Shown: positions 25,850-35,245, counted from the first letter of the stretch. The stretch is 64,000 bases of DNA from Microbacterium saccharophilum (GCF_007992455.1 NZ_BKAH01000011.1:1-64000); one strand, 5' to 3'. Numbers and translations are program-made. The notes: generated by a model not told the origin, from the letters alone.

Positions 25850-26154
25850 GCGGTGTCCTCTCGAACGGCCGTGACGGCTTCAGCGGTTGTTCGTTGCGGC
25901 GATCACGTTCCCCGAGGAGAGTGCAGGCACGAAAAAAGGCGCTGTCACGAAGACAGCGCCTTGCTCCCACGACGGATGTCGCGGCATTCGTGCACACGAT
26001 GACGAAGGACATAGCGACCTAGCGCATTCACGGTTCGAATGCGGGGTACTGCGTCCATCGGCTCCCCCTCGGCTCACGCGAGCGTCGGGATCAGGGTAAT
26101 ACAGCCTGGGGACACCGGGCCCGAAACGCCCGAGGGAATCCTCGTGTCGCGAGA
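25850..26154. other. Interval between M23 peptidase and HNH genes
   Basis: It holds the strong terminator at 25932-25960 and presumably the promoter of the HNH gene. I found no RNA gene or small reading frame with protein-like character. Confidence 0.5.
25932..25960 (-). terminator. Rho-independent terminator of the M23 peptidase gene
   Basis: Read on the minus strand, GGCGCTGTC-TTCGT-GACAGCGCC forms a perfect 9-bp stem followed by six T. It stands about 195 bp after the M23 peptidase stop, which leaves a long 3' untranslated region. Confidence 0.93.
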
Positions 26155-27075
26155 TCAGCCGGCGTTGGCGGCGAGGAAGCCCTCGGCGTTGACCCAGGAG
26201 CCGCCGACGTAGATCTCGAGGTGCAGGTGGGTGCCGAAGGCACGTCCGGTGTCGCTGACCTGACCGATCAGCTGCCCGGCCGACACGGTCTCGCCGACCG
26301 TGACGCGCCGCGTGCCGTAGCCCATGTGGGCGTACAGCGACGTGACGGTGCGGCCGCCGATGTTGTGCGCGATCTTCACGTACACGCCCCAACCCGGGCC
26401 ACTCTCGCTGGAGGCGACGACGACGCCGTCGGCGATCGCGTAGATCGGGGTGCCGCGGGCGACCATGTAGTCGGTGCCCTTGTGGCCGGCGTACGGGGTG
26501 CCGAAGTTGTCGAAGTGCGGCAGGGGACGCACGACCGATCCCGCGGCGGCGATCGACGCCGGGACGTCCATGCTCATGGAGGAGCTGCTCGAGCTCCTGC
26601 TGCTGGCGACGGAGGCGGCGGCCAGACGGGCGGCGAGCGCCTTCTTCGCGGCTTCCTCGGCCTTCGTCTTGTTGATCTCCTCGGGCGTGGTGGCCGAGTA
26701 TCCGCCGCGGGCGAGCGCCTCCGGGGTCGCCTCGGAGGCGACGACGAGGTTCTGCGCGTTCTCTGCGGCGACCTGCTGCAGCGTCACGGCTTCGGCGGTC
26801 GCGCCGCGGGACGCGGCGAAGGCGGGGATCGCGACGGTGGCGACGAGGCCGGCGACGGCGGTGACCGTCAGCAGGCTGCGCACGGGGTGCACGGTGCGCG
26901 TGCGGGGACGAGAACGTGCGGATGCCGTGGCGACGGCGGTGCTGCGCGCTTCCGGCGCGAGCGGAGTCTGAGAAGCGGAGCGACGCGCCAGCAGACGGCG
27001 CACGCGGTCCCGCTTCAGGGGACTCGTCTCGTCGGTTTCGGGTGATTCCGACGACGAATCGATCTGTTCAGCCAA
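26155..27075 (-). CDS. M23 family peptidoglycan endopeptidase, membrane-anchored
   Basis: This 306-residue protein has a polar N-terminus, a transmembrane or signal segment at about residues 66-87 and an Ala/Ser-rich helical linker. A C-terminal LytM domain follows. Zinc and catalytic residues are visible as H198-K-G-T-D202, H250 (SLYAH) and H283-L-H285 (THLHLEI). It should cut peptide cross-links in the cell wall, probably during growth or division. The start is TTG 27075, chosen because GGAGGA stands 4-5 bases upstream; no ATG fits. Direct repeats upstream (27227-27253) suggest MtrA control. All catalytic residues are intact, so it should be an active enzyme. Confidence 0.9.
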   Translation of the reverse strand: MAEQIDSSSESPETDETSPLKRDRVRRLLARRSASQTPLAPEARSTAVATASARSRPRTRTVHPVRSLLTVTAVAGLVATVAIPAFAASRGATAEAVTLQQVAAENAQNLVVASEATPEALARGGYSATTPEEINKTKAEEAAKKALAARLAAASVASSRSSSSSSMSMDVPASIAAAGSVVRPLPHFDNFGTPYAGHKGTDYMVARGTPIYAIADGVVVASSESGPGWGVYVKIAHNIGGRTVTSLYAHMGYGTRRVTVGETVSAGQLIGQVSDTGRAFGTHLHLEIYVGGSWVNAEGFLAANAG

Positions 27076-27226
27076 AAGTTCCTCCGGCGCCTCCGCGTTC
27101 GCACGCTGGCTCGTCGGTGATCAGTGTCAGGCACAGATGTACGGGTGTCACCACGCGAACGACGAGCCGGAGAGGCAATTCGTGCGGCGGTCCTGTGGCG
27201 GGCTTCTCGCCGTTGGACTTTTCGAG

Positions 27227-27253
27227 GCTACCGGAAGGTAACGAATATGTCAC
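27227..27253 (-). promoter_or_regulatory. Candidate MtrA-type direct repeats upstream of the M23 gene
   Basis: On the minus strand GTGAC-N6-GTTAC-N6-GTAGC gives three pentamers with an 11-bp period, 150-180 bp before the start. MtrA binds direct GTNAC-like repeats upstream of cell-wall hydrolase genes in Actinobacteria. The repeats are visible; the regulator is inferred. Confidence 0.45.
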
Positions 27254-27305
27254 GCAGGAGGGGTGGTGCACATCAGGTTCTCCGGTGACTGCCAGATTCG
27301 GGCGG

Positions 27306-28028
27306 TCAGACCGACTCGACGGCGAGGCGCTCCCGTGCGTCCACCAGGAAGATGTGGGATGCCACTTCGACGGGCAGCTCGAGGCCTTCCTCGTTGCCGT
27401 CCATCTGGACGAGGACGTAGCCCTCGCTGAACCGGTACTCCCCCGACGCGCCCGGGACGACGCCCGCGGCGCGCAGCTGGATGAGCAGCTCCGGGTCGAC
27501 CTGCACGGGCTCGGCGAGCCGCCGCACCGTGCCGACGACGGGTCCGCCGACCTGCTCCAGCAGCCGCACGAGTCCGACGACGCCCTCGTCGAACGTGCGC
27601 GCCGGCATGTCGCCGAGCTGGTCGAGGCCCGGGATCGGGTTGCCGTACGGCGATTCGGTGGGGTGGTCGAGAAGTTCGATGAGGCGCCGCTCGACGAGCT
27701 CGCTCATGACGTGCTCCCAGCGGCACGCCTCCTCGTGCACGTACGCCCAGTCCAGGCCGATGACATCGCTGAGGAGGCGCTCCGCGAGGCGGTGCTTGCG
27801 CATGACGTCGACGGCCTTCTGCCGACCGGCGCCGGTGAGCTCGAGCCGGCGGTCCTCCGACACCACGACGAGCCCGTCGCGCTCCATGCGCCCGATCGTC
27901 TGCGACACGGTGGGTCCGGAGTGGCCGAGCCGCTCGGAGATGCGGGCGCGGAGGGGGATGATGCCCTCCTCCTCGAGCTCGAGGATGGTGCGCAGGTACA
28001 TCTCGGTGGTGTCGATCAAGTCGGTCAT
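27306..28028 (-). CDS. DtxR/IdeR-family metal-dependent repressor
   Basis: This 240-residue protein has an N-terminal winged helix (MTDLIDTTEMYLRTILELEE through SGPTVSQTIGRMERDGL). The dimerisation and metal-binding domain includes KHRLAERLLSDVIGLDW and the CRWEHVMS segment, whose Cys, Glu and His bind Fe2+ or Mn2+. A C-terminal SH3/FeoA-like domain ends in VEVASHIFLVDARERLAVESV. Full length puts it with IdeR/DtxR rather than the short MntR. It would repress iron uptake and storage genes when metal is bound; the choice between iron and manganese cannot be made here. It is divergent from serC across 98 bp, as in several Microbacteriaceae. Confidence 0.92.
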   Translation of the reverse strand: MTDLIDTTEMYLRTILELEEEGIIPLRARISERLGHSGPTVSQTIGRMERDGLVVVSEDRRLELTGAGRQKAVDVMRKHRLAERLLSDVIGLDWAYVHEEACRWEHVMSELVERRLIELLDHPTESPYGNPIPGLDQLGDMPARTFDEGVVGLVRLLEQVGGPVVGTVRRLAEPVQVDPELLIQLRAAGVVPGASGEYRFSEGYVLVQMDGNEEGLELPVEVASHIFLVDARERLAVESV

Positions 28029-28117
28029 TCGGTGCCTTCGTGCGCGTCGGGACAGTCCCCGCCAGCCTATCGGCTCGGGGCGTAACGGGAACGGGGAGGG
28101 GCCTGCGCCGGATCTAG

Positions 28118-29245
<1,128 letters not shown>

Positions 29246-29319
29246 GCCCGCGCGCAGCGCGCGCGTCGCGCCCGGCGCGACCCGACTGCGTACTCACGGC
29301 GCCCGGCGCGCCTCTCGCG

Positions 29320-29720
29320 GCGCCGAGAAACCACATCCGGCATGACACACACGCCCACGCGTGGTTTCTCACGCAGGATGTGGTTTCTCACGCAGGATGT
29401 GGTTTCTCACGCCCGTGCCCGACCGCGGGCACCGGTCGCCCACCGGGTCGCGGTCCGGCGCCGCACTCGACACCCTTCCCTGCGCTCCCGCGCCCCACAC
29501 AGCGCCGACTGCGCCCGTCACGGCGCCGAGAAACCACATCCGGCATGAGACACACGCCCTGGCGTGGTTTCTCACGCTGGATGTGGTTTCTCACGCGGAT
29601 GCCCGGGCCTCGCGCACCGGTCGCTCACGCCGGATGTGGTTTCTCACGCAGGTGCCCGGGCCTCGGGCACCGGTCGCCCGCGCGGGATGTGGTTTCTCAC
29701 GCGGGATGTGGTTCCTCGGC
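29320..29720. repeat. Intergenic repeat cluster, core GTGGTTTCTCACGC
   Basis: The core GTGGTTTCTCACGC occurs exactly seven times in direct orientation (29361, 29380, 29399, 29564, 29583, 29636, 29689), usually preceded by GGAT. A variant stands at 29708. Two inverted copies of its first 10 bases (GAGAAACCAC) are at 29325 and 29528. A block of about 80 bp (29320-29397) is duplicated at an offset of 203 bp (29523-29600). Each inverted/direct pair can fold with a 10-bp stem and a 26-nt loop. Variants of GCCCGGGCCTCGGGCACCGG lie between. The spacing is not regular enough for a CRISPR array. The 451 bp from 29246 to 29696 hold no gene. Confidence 0.93.
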
Positions 29721-30284
29721 CGCGACGCGGGCGGGCCGGTAGCGCTGGAGGACTGCGCCGGAGCGGAACTCACGGCGCTCCACCGGCTCGAGCCGGATGC
29801 GCTCGCGCAGGCCCGCGAGCAGCCTCGGTCCGTGCCCGGCGAGGACCGGCTGGACGACGAACTCGTACTCGTCGATCAGGCCCAGGTCCGCCAGCGCGAG
29901 GGGCAGCGTGACGCCGCCCACCCACAGTCCCTCGCCGGATCCCTGCTTGAGGTGCTCCACGGCGGGTCCCAGGTCGCCGCGGACGAGCTCGGCGTTCCAG
30001 TCGACGGCGCTCAGCGTGCTCGACACGACGTACTTCTTCGCCCGGTGGATCGCCTCCGCGAATGGGATCTCCCACTCCTCCATCCAGTCCGGCCACACCC
30101 CGCCGGCCGGCTTCCGCCAGGCGGACTGCATCATCTCGTAGGTCACCCGGCCGTAGAGAAGGGCGTCGGCGCGCTCCATCAGGGCCGTCCAGTGCCCCAT
30201 CGACTCCTCGTCGGGAGGCAGGCCCGCCTCATGGTGGCAGCAGCCGTCGAGCGTGACGTTGATCGAGTAGCGAAGCGGTCTCAT
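29697..30284 (-). CDS. Dihydrofolate reductase family protein (RibD-C fold)
   Basis: This 195-residue protein has the RibD C-terminal/dihydrofolate reductase fold. It opens RYSINVTLDGCCHHEAG, continues with ADALLYGRVTYEMMQSAW and KYVVSSTLSAVDW, and has GLWVGGVTLPLALADLGLIDEY, the usual NADPH-site loop. Such proteins are NADPH-dependent reductases of unknown substrate; many stand alone as here. The start is ATG 30284. The last residues (AAEEPHPA) and the stop codon come from the intergenic repeat: the TGA at 29699-29697 is part of repeat copy 29689. The native C-terminus has therefore probably been replaced or extended. Homologs commonly end soon after QRYRP. Confidence 0.88.
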   Translation of the reverse strand: MRPLRYSINVTLDGCCHHEAGLPPDEESMGHWTALMERADALLYGRVTYEMMQSAWRKPAGGVWPDWMEEWEIPFAEAIHRAKKYVVSSTLSAVDWNAELVRGDLGPAVEHLKQGSGEGLWVGGVTLPLALADLGLIDEYEFVVQPVLAGHGPRLLAGLRERIRLEPVERREFRSGAVLQRYRPARVAAEEPHPA

Positions 30285-30352
30285 CTCGCCGATCCCCCTT
30301 GATGCGGGCCAGGATCGGACAACCCTAGCCGCGCGGGGACCGGAGCGGGAGG

Positions 30353-30922
30353 TCAGTCCTCGTCTTCGTCGTCCTCGTCGTCCTCGTCGTCCTCGTCGTC
30401 CTCGTCGGCGTCCGCATCCTCGTCGAGCACGTCGATGTCGACGCCGTCGACGTCGCCGGCGTGCAGGATGGGCGACCCGTCCTCGTCGAAGTCCGCGGCG
30501 TCCATGTCGTCGAGGTCGCCGAGCGCATCGTCGTCGTCCTCGTCCGCATCCTCATCGGCGTCGCCGTCCGCGGACTCGCCCGCAGCCTCGGCGAGCGCCG
30601 CCTGCGCGGCCTGGTAGTCGGCGAGACGCTCCGCCCACGGGGTCCACTCGGGCGCCAGCAGCGCGCCGTCGCCGGGCAGCAGCTCGACCTCGAGGACCGT
30701 GGGCTCCGCGCCCTCGACGACGGCGAGGCTCACGGTCCAGAACCAGCCCGGGTACCCCTCGAGGCGGTTGTGGAACCGCAGCGAGACGACCCCGTCCTCC
30801 TCCAGTGTGTAGCCGGCGGCATCGCCGACGGTGGCCGGTGCCGTGATCTCGTACAGCGCCGCACGAGCGAGATCGTGTGCGCTCAGGAGCCGCTCGTCGG
30901 CGGGCTCAGGCGTCGAGGTCAT
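30353..30922 (-). CDS. DUF3027 domain protein with acidic tail
   Basis: This 189-residue protein contains the DUF3027 core, with EGYPGWFWTVSLAVVEG and VLEVELLPGDGALLAPEW followed by PWAERL. The C-terminal 70 residues are almost only Asp, Glu and Ala, partly encoded by a 9-bp repeat. The function of DUF3027 is not known. It is conserved next to a cold-shock gene in Actinobacteria, and the two genes overlap by 17 bp here (start ATG 30922, cold-shock stop at 30906), which suggests coupled translation. The protein is shorter than many DUF3027 members. The acidic tail resembles those of nucleic-acid mimics or chaperone-like proteins, but this is only a resemblance. Confidence 0.85.
   Translation of the reverse strand: MTSTPEPADERLLSAHDLARAALYEITAPATVGDAAGYTLEEDGVVSLRFHNRLEGYPGWFWTVSLAVVEGAEPTVLEVELLPGDGALLAPEWTPWAERLADYQAAQAALAEAAGESADGDADEDADEDDDDALGDLDDMDAADFDEDGSPILHAGDVDGVDIDVLDEDADADEDDEDDEDDEDDEDED
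30371..30406. repeat. 9-bp tandem repeat coding the Asp/Glu tail
   Basis: Four exact abutting copies of GTCCTCGTC, with near copies on both sides, encode the alternating Asp/Glu run at the end of the DUF3027 protein. Copy number could change by slippage without shifting the frame. Confidence 0.9.
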
Positions 30923-31289
30923 CGGCGACCTTCCGCAGCACGGCTGCGATCTTGCGTCCGTGCGACGGGGTCGGGTAACGGCCGTGGCGGAGGTCGCCGC
31001 CGATCCCGTCGAGCAGCTTGACGAGGTCCTCGACGATGATCGCCATGTCGTCGGCGGGCTTCCGGTTGCGCTTGGCGAGGCTGACCGGCGCCTCGAGCAC
31101 CCGCACCGCGAGAGCCTGCAGCCCGCGCTTGCCGTCGGCCACACCGAAGTCGAGTCGGGTGCCCTGCTTCAGAGTCGTGACTCCGGCGGGCAGCGCCGTG
31201 GCGTGCAGGAAGACGTCCTGGCCGTCATCGGTCGTGATGAAGCCGAACCCCTTCTCCTCGTCGTAGAACCTGACCTTGCCGGTGGGCAT
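30906..31289 (-). CDS. Cold shock domain protein with C-terminal extension
   Basis: This 127-residue protein starts with a cold-shock domain (residues 1-66). The RNP1-like KGFGFITT and RNP2-like VFLHATAL motifs give single-stranded nucleic-acid binding. A conserved helical extension of about 60 residues follows (ending GRKIAAVLRKVADDL). This is the long actinobacterial CspB-like form rather than the minimal CspA. It probably acts as an RNA chaperone or transcription antiterminator. The start is ATG 31289. It overlaps the DUF3027 gene downstream and is divergent from a small membrane protein gene. Confidence 0.92.
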   Translation of the reverse strand: MPTGKVRFYDEEKGFGFITTDDGQDVFLHATALPAGVTTLKQGTRLDFGVADGKRGLQALAVRVLEAPVSLAKRNRKPADDMAIIVEDLVKLLDGIGGDLRHGRYPTPSHGRKIAAVLRKVADDLDA

Positions 31290-31391
31290 CTCAACCTCGC
31301 TCTCGCCCGCATGCGGGCGCAGTCCAACCGGGACCGTTCAGCCCCGCCCTCCAGCCTACGACACCGGCCGCGACCCAGTAGGCTGGAACGG

Positions 31392-31658
31392 ATGAGCACA
31401 CCACACTCCGGCGAGGATCTGCCGGTTCGCCGGATCGATCGCATCCTCGCGTTCATGTCCCTGGGGCTGCTCGTGCTGTCCATCCTGTGCTTCCTCGCGA
31501 TCATCATCGGCACGACAGCCGGCGCCGACTTCAGCGCCGGTCTGTGGCCGGCCCTCGGCACGATCGTCTACATCGCGCCGATCCTGGCCTTCGTGCTGCT
31601 CGTGGCGGTGCTCGTGATGACCTTCGTCAGAAGGGCGCGGGCCAACAAGGGCTCCTGA
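31392..31658 (+). CDS. Small two-span membrane protein
   Basis: This is an 88-residue protein with two clear transmembrane helices, at about residues 19-41 (LAFMSLGLLVLSILCFLAII) and 53-77. It has a short polar N-terminus and a basic C-terminal tail (FVRRARANKGS) that should face the cytoplasm. It is not assigned to a characterised family. It ends one base before the helicase-associated gene and is probably co-transcribed with it and the XPB helicase. I chose ATG 31392; the frame is open upstream but overlaps the divergent cold-shock gene. Such a protein is common at this locus in Microbacteriaceae, so it is probably a genuine gene. Confidence 0.82.
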   Translation: MSTPHSGEDLPVRRIDRILAFMSLGLLVLSILCFLAIIIGTTAGADFSAGLWPALGTIVYIAPILAFVLLVAVLVMTFVRRARANKGS

Positions 31659-31659
31659 C

Positions 31660-33369
31660 GTGGCCGCCACGGATGCCCGAGTCCTCGCGAGCACGCTCGC
31701 GGCGCTCGCGGACGAGCCCTTGCGGCGGATCCTGGCCGAACGGCGCGTCCCGCCGGCCACCGCGTGGGCCGATTACTACGACATGGCCGAGGCGCTCCTC
31801 GACCCGGTCCTGCTCGGCCGCGGGATCGCCGCGCTGTCCCGCACGGACGCGGACGCCCTGCAGCGGGCGCTGGATGACGGCACGCCGGTGCCGCCCGGCC
31901 CGCACCGCGACGACCTGACCGCGCGGGGCTTCCTCGACGACGAGGGGATGCCGTTCCGCGGCCTCCGCGACGTCTGGCCGGGCCTCGAGCCCGCTGTCTC
32001 CCTCGACACCGCTCCGGCCGCGGCGGACTCGGCCGAGCACGCCGCCGAGCGCGCGTTCGCGGCATCCACGTCCCTCGCCGACATCCTGCAGCTGAGTCTC
32101 GCGGCGCCCCTGAACCGGATCGGCTCCGGCGCGCTGGGTGCCGGAGACCGCCGGCGGCTCGTCGATTCCGGCGCCGCGAGCGACGGCGAAGAGGCCGACG
32201 AGCTCATCGCGATCGCGGAGCATGCCGGGCTCATCGCCCCGAGCGACCGGCAGTGGCTCGTCACCGCGACGGGCGTCGAGTGGCTCGCGACGGGCACCGT
32301 CCCGCGCTGGGCGAGCATCGCCCGGGCGCTGCGCGACACGCTCCCCTCCGCGCTGCACGACGGCGACGGCGGCTGGATCCCGCTCCCGCAGTGGCCCGGC
32401 GCCTACCCGTTCGACACGACCTGGCCGCTGCGCGCCGCCCGCAGCCGGCGGATGCTCGAGCGCTGGGCGATGATCGACGGCTCCGGAGCGACGCCCCCGT
32501 GGGCCGCGGGCCTCGCCCGCGGCGGCGACGCCGATCATGCCGCGCTGCAGGCGCTCCTCCCGCCCGAGGTCGACCGCGTCTACCTGCAGAACGACCTCAC
32601 CGCCATCTCCCCCGGCCCGCTCGCGCCGCACCTCGACATGCGGCTGCGCACGATGGCGCGCCGCGAATCCCGCGCACAGGCGTCTACCTACCGCTTCACG
32701 GCGGAGTCGCTGAGCTCCGCGCTCACGGCGGGCGAGACGGCCGAGACGCTCCGCAGCTTCCTCGAGGAGCTGTCCCTCACCGGCCTCCCGCAGCCTCTCG
32801 CGTACGAGATCGAGCGCAGCGCGGCCCGCCATGGCACCATCCGGGTCGGTCCGGATGCCGCGGGCCGCACCCGCGTCACGAGCCACGACCGCGCGCTGCT
32901 GCGCGCCGTGGCCGTCGACCAGGCGCTCCGCCCGCTCGGCCTCTACCTCGACGGCGAGGTGCTGATCAGCCGGAGCCTCCCCGAGACGGCGTTCTGGATG
33001 CTGGCCGACGCCCGCTACCCCGTCGTGTCCGTCGACATCGACGGGAACCCCCGCGCCCTCGATCGGCACCGCCTCGCGGCGGAGCCGCACGGCCTGCCCG
33101 CCGACCCCTACGCGGGTCTCCTGGCCCGCCTGCGCGGGGCGAACAGCGACGACTCGGATGCCGCGTGGCTCGGCCGCGAACTGGAGCAGGCCGTCCGCTC
33201 CCACGCCATCGTCACGATCGTCGTGCGCCTGCCGGACGGCTCGGACCGGGAGATCACGATGGAGGCCACCGGGCTCGGCGGCGGCCGCCTCCGCGGTCGC
33301 GACCGCGCCGCCGACGTCGAGCGGACCCTGCCCGTCTCGAGCATCGTCAGCGTCCGCCCCGGTGCCTGA
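31660..33369 (+). CDS. Helicase-associated (XPB/Ssl2 C-terminal-like) protein
   Basis: This 569-residue protein has no Walker motifs of its own. Its N-terminal helical domain (LRRILAERRVPP on) and middle domain look like winged helices. The C-terminal region (VYLQNDLTAISPGPLAP, then ALRPLGLYLDGEVLISRSLPE) matches the Helicase_C_3 domain found in proteins coded next to bacterial XPB helicases. It probably forms a DNA-binding partner of the XPB helicase that starts 50 bp downstream. The start is GTG 31660, one base after the previous stop. The gene pair is conserved in Actinobacteria. Exact function is not established. Confidence 0.85.
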   Translation: MAATDARVLASTLAALADEPLRRILAERRVPPATAWADYYDMAEALLDPVLLGRGIAALSRTDADALQRALDDGTPVPPGPHRDDLTARGFLDDEGMPFRGLRDVWPGLEPAVSLDTAPAAADSAEHAAERAFAASTSLADILQLSLAAPLNRIGSGALGAGDRRRLVDSGAASDGEEADELIAIAEHAGLIAPSDRQWLVTATGVEWLATGTVPRWASIARALRDTLPSALHDGDGGWIPLPQWPGAYPFDTTWPLRAARSRRMLERWAMIDGSGATPPWAAGLARGGDADHAALQALLPPEVDRVYLQNDLTAISPGPLAPHLDMRLRTMARRESRAQASTYRFTAESLSSALTAGETAETLRSFLEELSLTGLPQPLAYEIERSAARHGTIRVGPDAAGRTRVTSHDRALLRAVAVDQALRPLGLYLDGEVLISRSLPETAFWMLADARYPVVSVDIDGNPRALDRHRLAAEPHGLPADPYAGLLARLRGANSDDSDAAWLGRELEQAVRSHAIVTIVVRLPDGSDREITMEATGLGGGRLRGRDRAADVERTLPVSSIVSVRPGA

Positions 33370-33419
33370 CGGCGCCCGCACCGGCCCGCGCCCCGGCCGC
33401 TCCGGTAGAATCGTCCGTT

Positions 33420-35063
33420 ATGGCTGACGGCCCCCTCATCGTGCAGAGCGACCGGACGGTGCTGCTCGAAGTGGCACACCCCCACGCCGAAGACGCGCGC
33501 CACGAGCTCGCGGTCTTCGCGGAGCTGGAGCGCGCCCCCGAGCACATCCACACCTACCGGATCACGCGGCTCGGGCTGTGGAACGCCCGCGCGGCCGGTC
33601 ACGACGCCGAGGACATGCTCGCGACCCTCGACCGCTGGTCGCGCTTCCCCGTGCCGCCGTCGGTGTCCATCGACATCCGCGAGACCGTCGGCCGGTACGG
33701 CCGACTCACGATCGAGCGCGACGACGAGGGCACCCTCATCCTCAAGTCGACGGATGCCGCGGTGCTGTCCGAGGTGGCCCGCAACAAGCGCATCCAGCCG
33801 CTGCTGATCGGGCAGCCGGCCGCCGGCGTCTACGTCATCGACGCGTGGGCGCGCGGGCACATCAAGCAGGAGCTGCTGAAGATCGGGTGGCCCGCCGAGG
33901 ACCACGCCGGGTACACGCCCGGCACGCCGCACGAGATCGACCTGCACGAGGACGGCTGGACGCTGCGCCCCTACCAGCGCAAGGCCGTCGACACGTTCAG
34001 CGCCGACGGGTCGGGCGTCGTCGTGCTCCCCTGCGGCGCCGGCAAGACGCTCGTCGGCGCGGCGGCGATGGCCGACACGAAGACGACGACCCTCATCCTC
34101 GTGACCAACACGGTGAGCGCGCGGCAGTGGCGCGACGAGCTGCTCAAGCGCACGTCGCTGACCCCCGAGGAGATCGGCGAGTACTCCGGTCAGTCCAAGG
34201 AGGTCAAGCCGGTCACGATCGCGACCTACCAAATCCTCACCGCGAAGCGGAAGGGCGAGTACGCCCACCTGGCGCTGCTGGACGCCCTGGACTGGGGCCT
34301 CATCGTCTACGACGAGGTGCACCTGCTCCCGGCGCCCGTGTTCAAGCTCACGGCCGACCTGCAGGCGCGGCGCCGGCTGGGCCTGACCGCGACGCTCGTG
34401 CGCGAGGACGGCCGGGAGGGCGACGTGTTCAGCCTCATCGGCCCCAAGCGGTTCGACGCCCCGTGGAAGGAGATCGAGTCGCAGGGCTTCATCTCCCCCG
34501 CCGTCTGCTACGAAGTGCGCATCGACCTCCCGGCATCCGATCGCCTGGAGTACGCCGCCGCCGCAGACGAGGACCGCTACCGTCTCGCCGCGACGGCGCA
34601 CGCGAAGATCGGCGTCGTCCGCGACCTCGTCGCGCGGCACGCCGGCGAGCAGATCCTCGTCATCGGGCAGTACCTCGACCAGATCGACATCCTCGCGGAG
34701 GCCCTGGACGCCCCGTCGATCACCGGCGCCACGCCCGTCGACGAGCGCGAGGTGCTGTACGCCGCGTTCCGTGAGGGCCGCATCCCGCTCCTGGTCGTCT
34801 CCAAGGTCGCGAACTTCTCGATCGACCTGCCCGAGGCGTCCGTGGCGATCCAGGTCTCCGGATCGTTCGGCTCACGCCAGGAGGAGGCCCAGCGCCTCGG
34901 CCGGCTGCTGCGCCCGAAGACCTCGGGGCACACCGCGAGCTTCTACACGCTCATCGCGCGCGACACCGTCGACCAGGACTACGCGCAGAACCGCCAGCGC
35001 TTCCTCGCCGAGCAGGGCTACAGCTACACGATCCTCGACGCCGACCAGCTCGCCGCCGCGTAG
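33420..35063 (+). CDS. XPB-family DNA repair helicase
   Basis: This 547-residue SF2 helicase is related to archaeal/eukaryotic XPB. The N-terminal part (residues 1-175) is the XPB-type damage-recognition region (IQSDRTVLLEV-like opening and RNKRIQPLLIG). The ATPase core has Walker A CGAGKT (205-210), DEVH (298-301), LTATLVREDGREGD and the RecA2 motif VI region EEAQRLGRLLRPK. Mycobacterial XPB unwinds 3'-5' and takes part in DNA repair. I set the start at ATG 33420; the frame upstream is open but overlaps the previous gene. It is likely in one operon with the preceding helicase-associated gene. Confidence 0.95.
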   Translation: MADGPLIVQSDRTVLLEVAHPHAEDARHELAVFAELERAPEHIHTYRITRLGLWNARAAGHDAEDMLATLDRWSRFPVPPSVSIDIRETVGRYGRLTIERDDEGTLILKSTDAAVLSEVARNKRIQPLLIGQPAAGVYVIDAWARGHIKQELLKIGWPAEDHAGYTPGTPHEIDLHEDGWTLRPYQRKAVDTFSADGSGVVVLPCGAGKTLVGAAAMADTKTTTLILVTNTVSARQWRDELLKRTSLTPEEIGEYSGQSKEVKPVTIATYQILTAKRKGEYAHLALLDALDWGLIVYDEVHLLPAPVFKLTADLQARRRLGLTATLVREDGREGDVFSLIGPKRFDAPWKEIESQGFISPAVCYEVRIDLPASDRLEYAAAADEDRYRLAATAHAKIGVVRDLVARHAGEQILVIGQYLDQIDILAEALDAPSITGATPVDEREVLYAAFREGRIPLLVVSKVANFSIDLPEASVAIQVSGSFGSRQEEAQRLGRLLRPKTSGHTASFYTLIARDTVDQDYAQNRQRFLAEQGYSYTILDADQLAAA

Positions 35064-35127
35064 GGCGCCGGGGGTCCGGGTGGCCGGGTGGGTCCGGGGT
35101 GCCGGGCCGCCCGGCATCCGGCATCCC

Positions 35128-35242
35128 GATGTCACACCTCGCGCGGGTACCCGCGCTACTCGGTCGCGCGTTCTGTGACACGCCGCGCGCCGATGTCACG
35201 AGTGACGACGGTGCGCGCGGCGATACCCGCAGCTTCTGTGAC
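35128..35242. repeat. Diverged ~64-bp tandem duplication
   Basis: Two blocks (35128-35179 and 35192-35242) each begin GATGTCAC and end TTCTGTGAC, and share TACCCGC in the middle. They fill most of the gap between the XPB helicase and the CPBP protease genes, both of which end here. Confidence 0.7.
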
Positions 35243-35245
35243 GCG

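Noticed and set aside
27076..27305. Cyclic di-AMP (ydaO-type) riboswitch before the M23 peptidase
   Set aside because: Such switches precede wall-hydrolase genes in Actinobacteria, so I looked for the conserved core blocks. I could not find them; the region fits a promoter with MtrA-like repeats better.
29320..29720. CRISPR array
   Set aside because: The repeat core recurs with spacings from 19 to over 150 bp, in both orientations, and the intervening sequences are themselves repeated. There are no unique spacers of even length and no cas genes.
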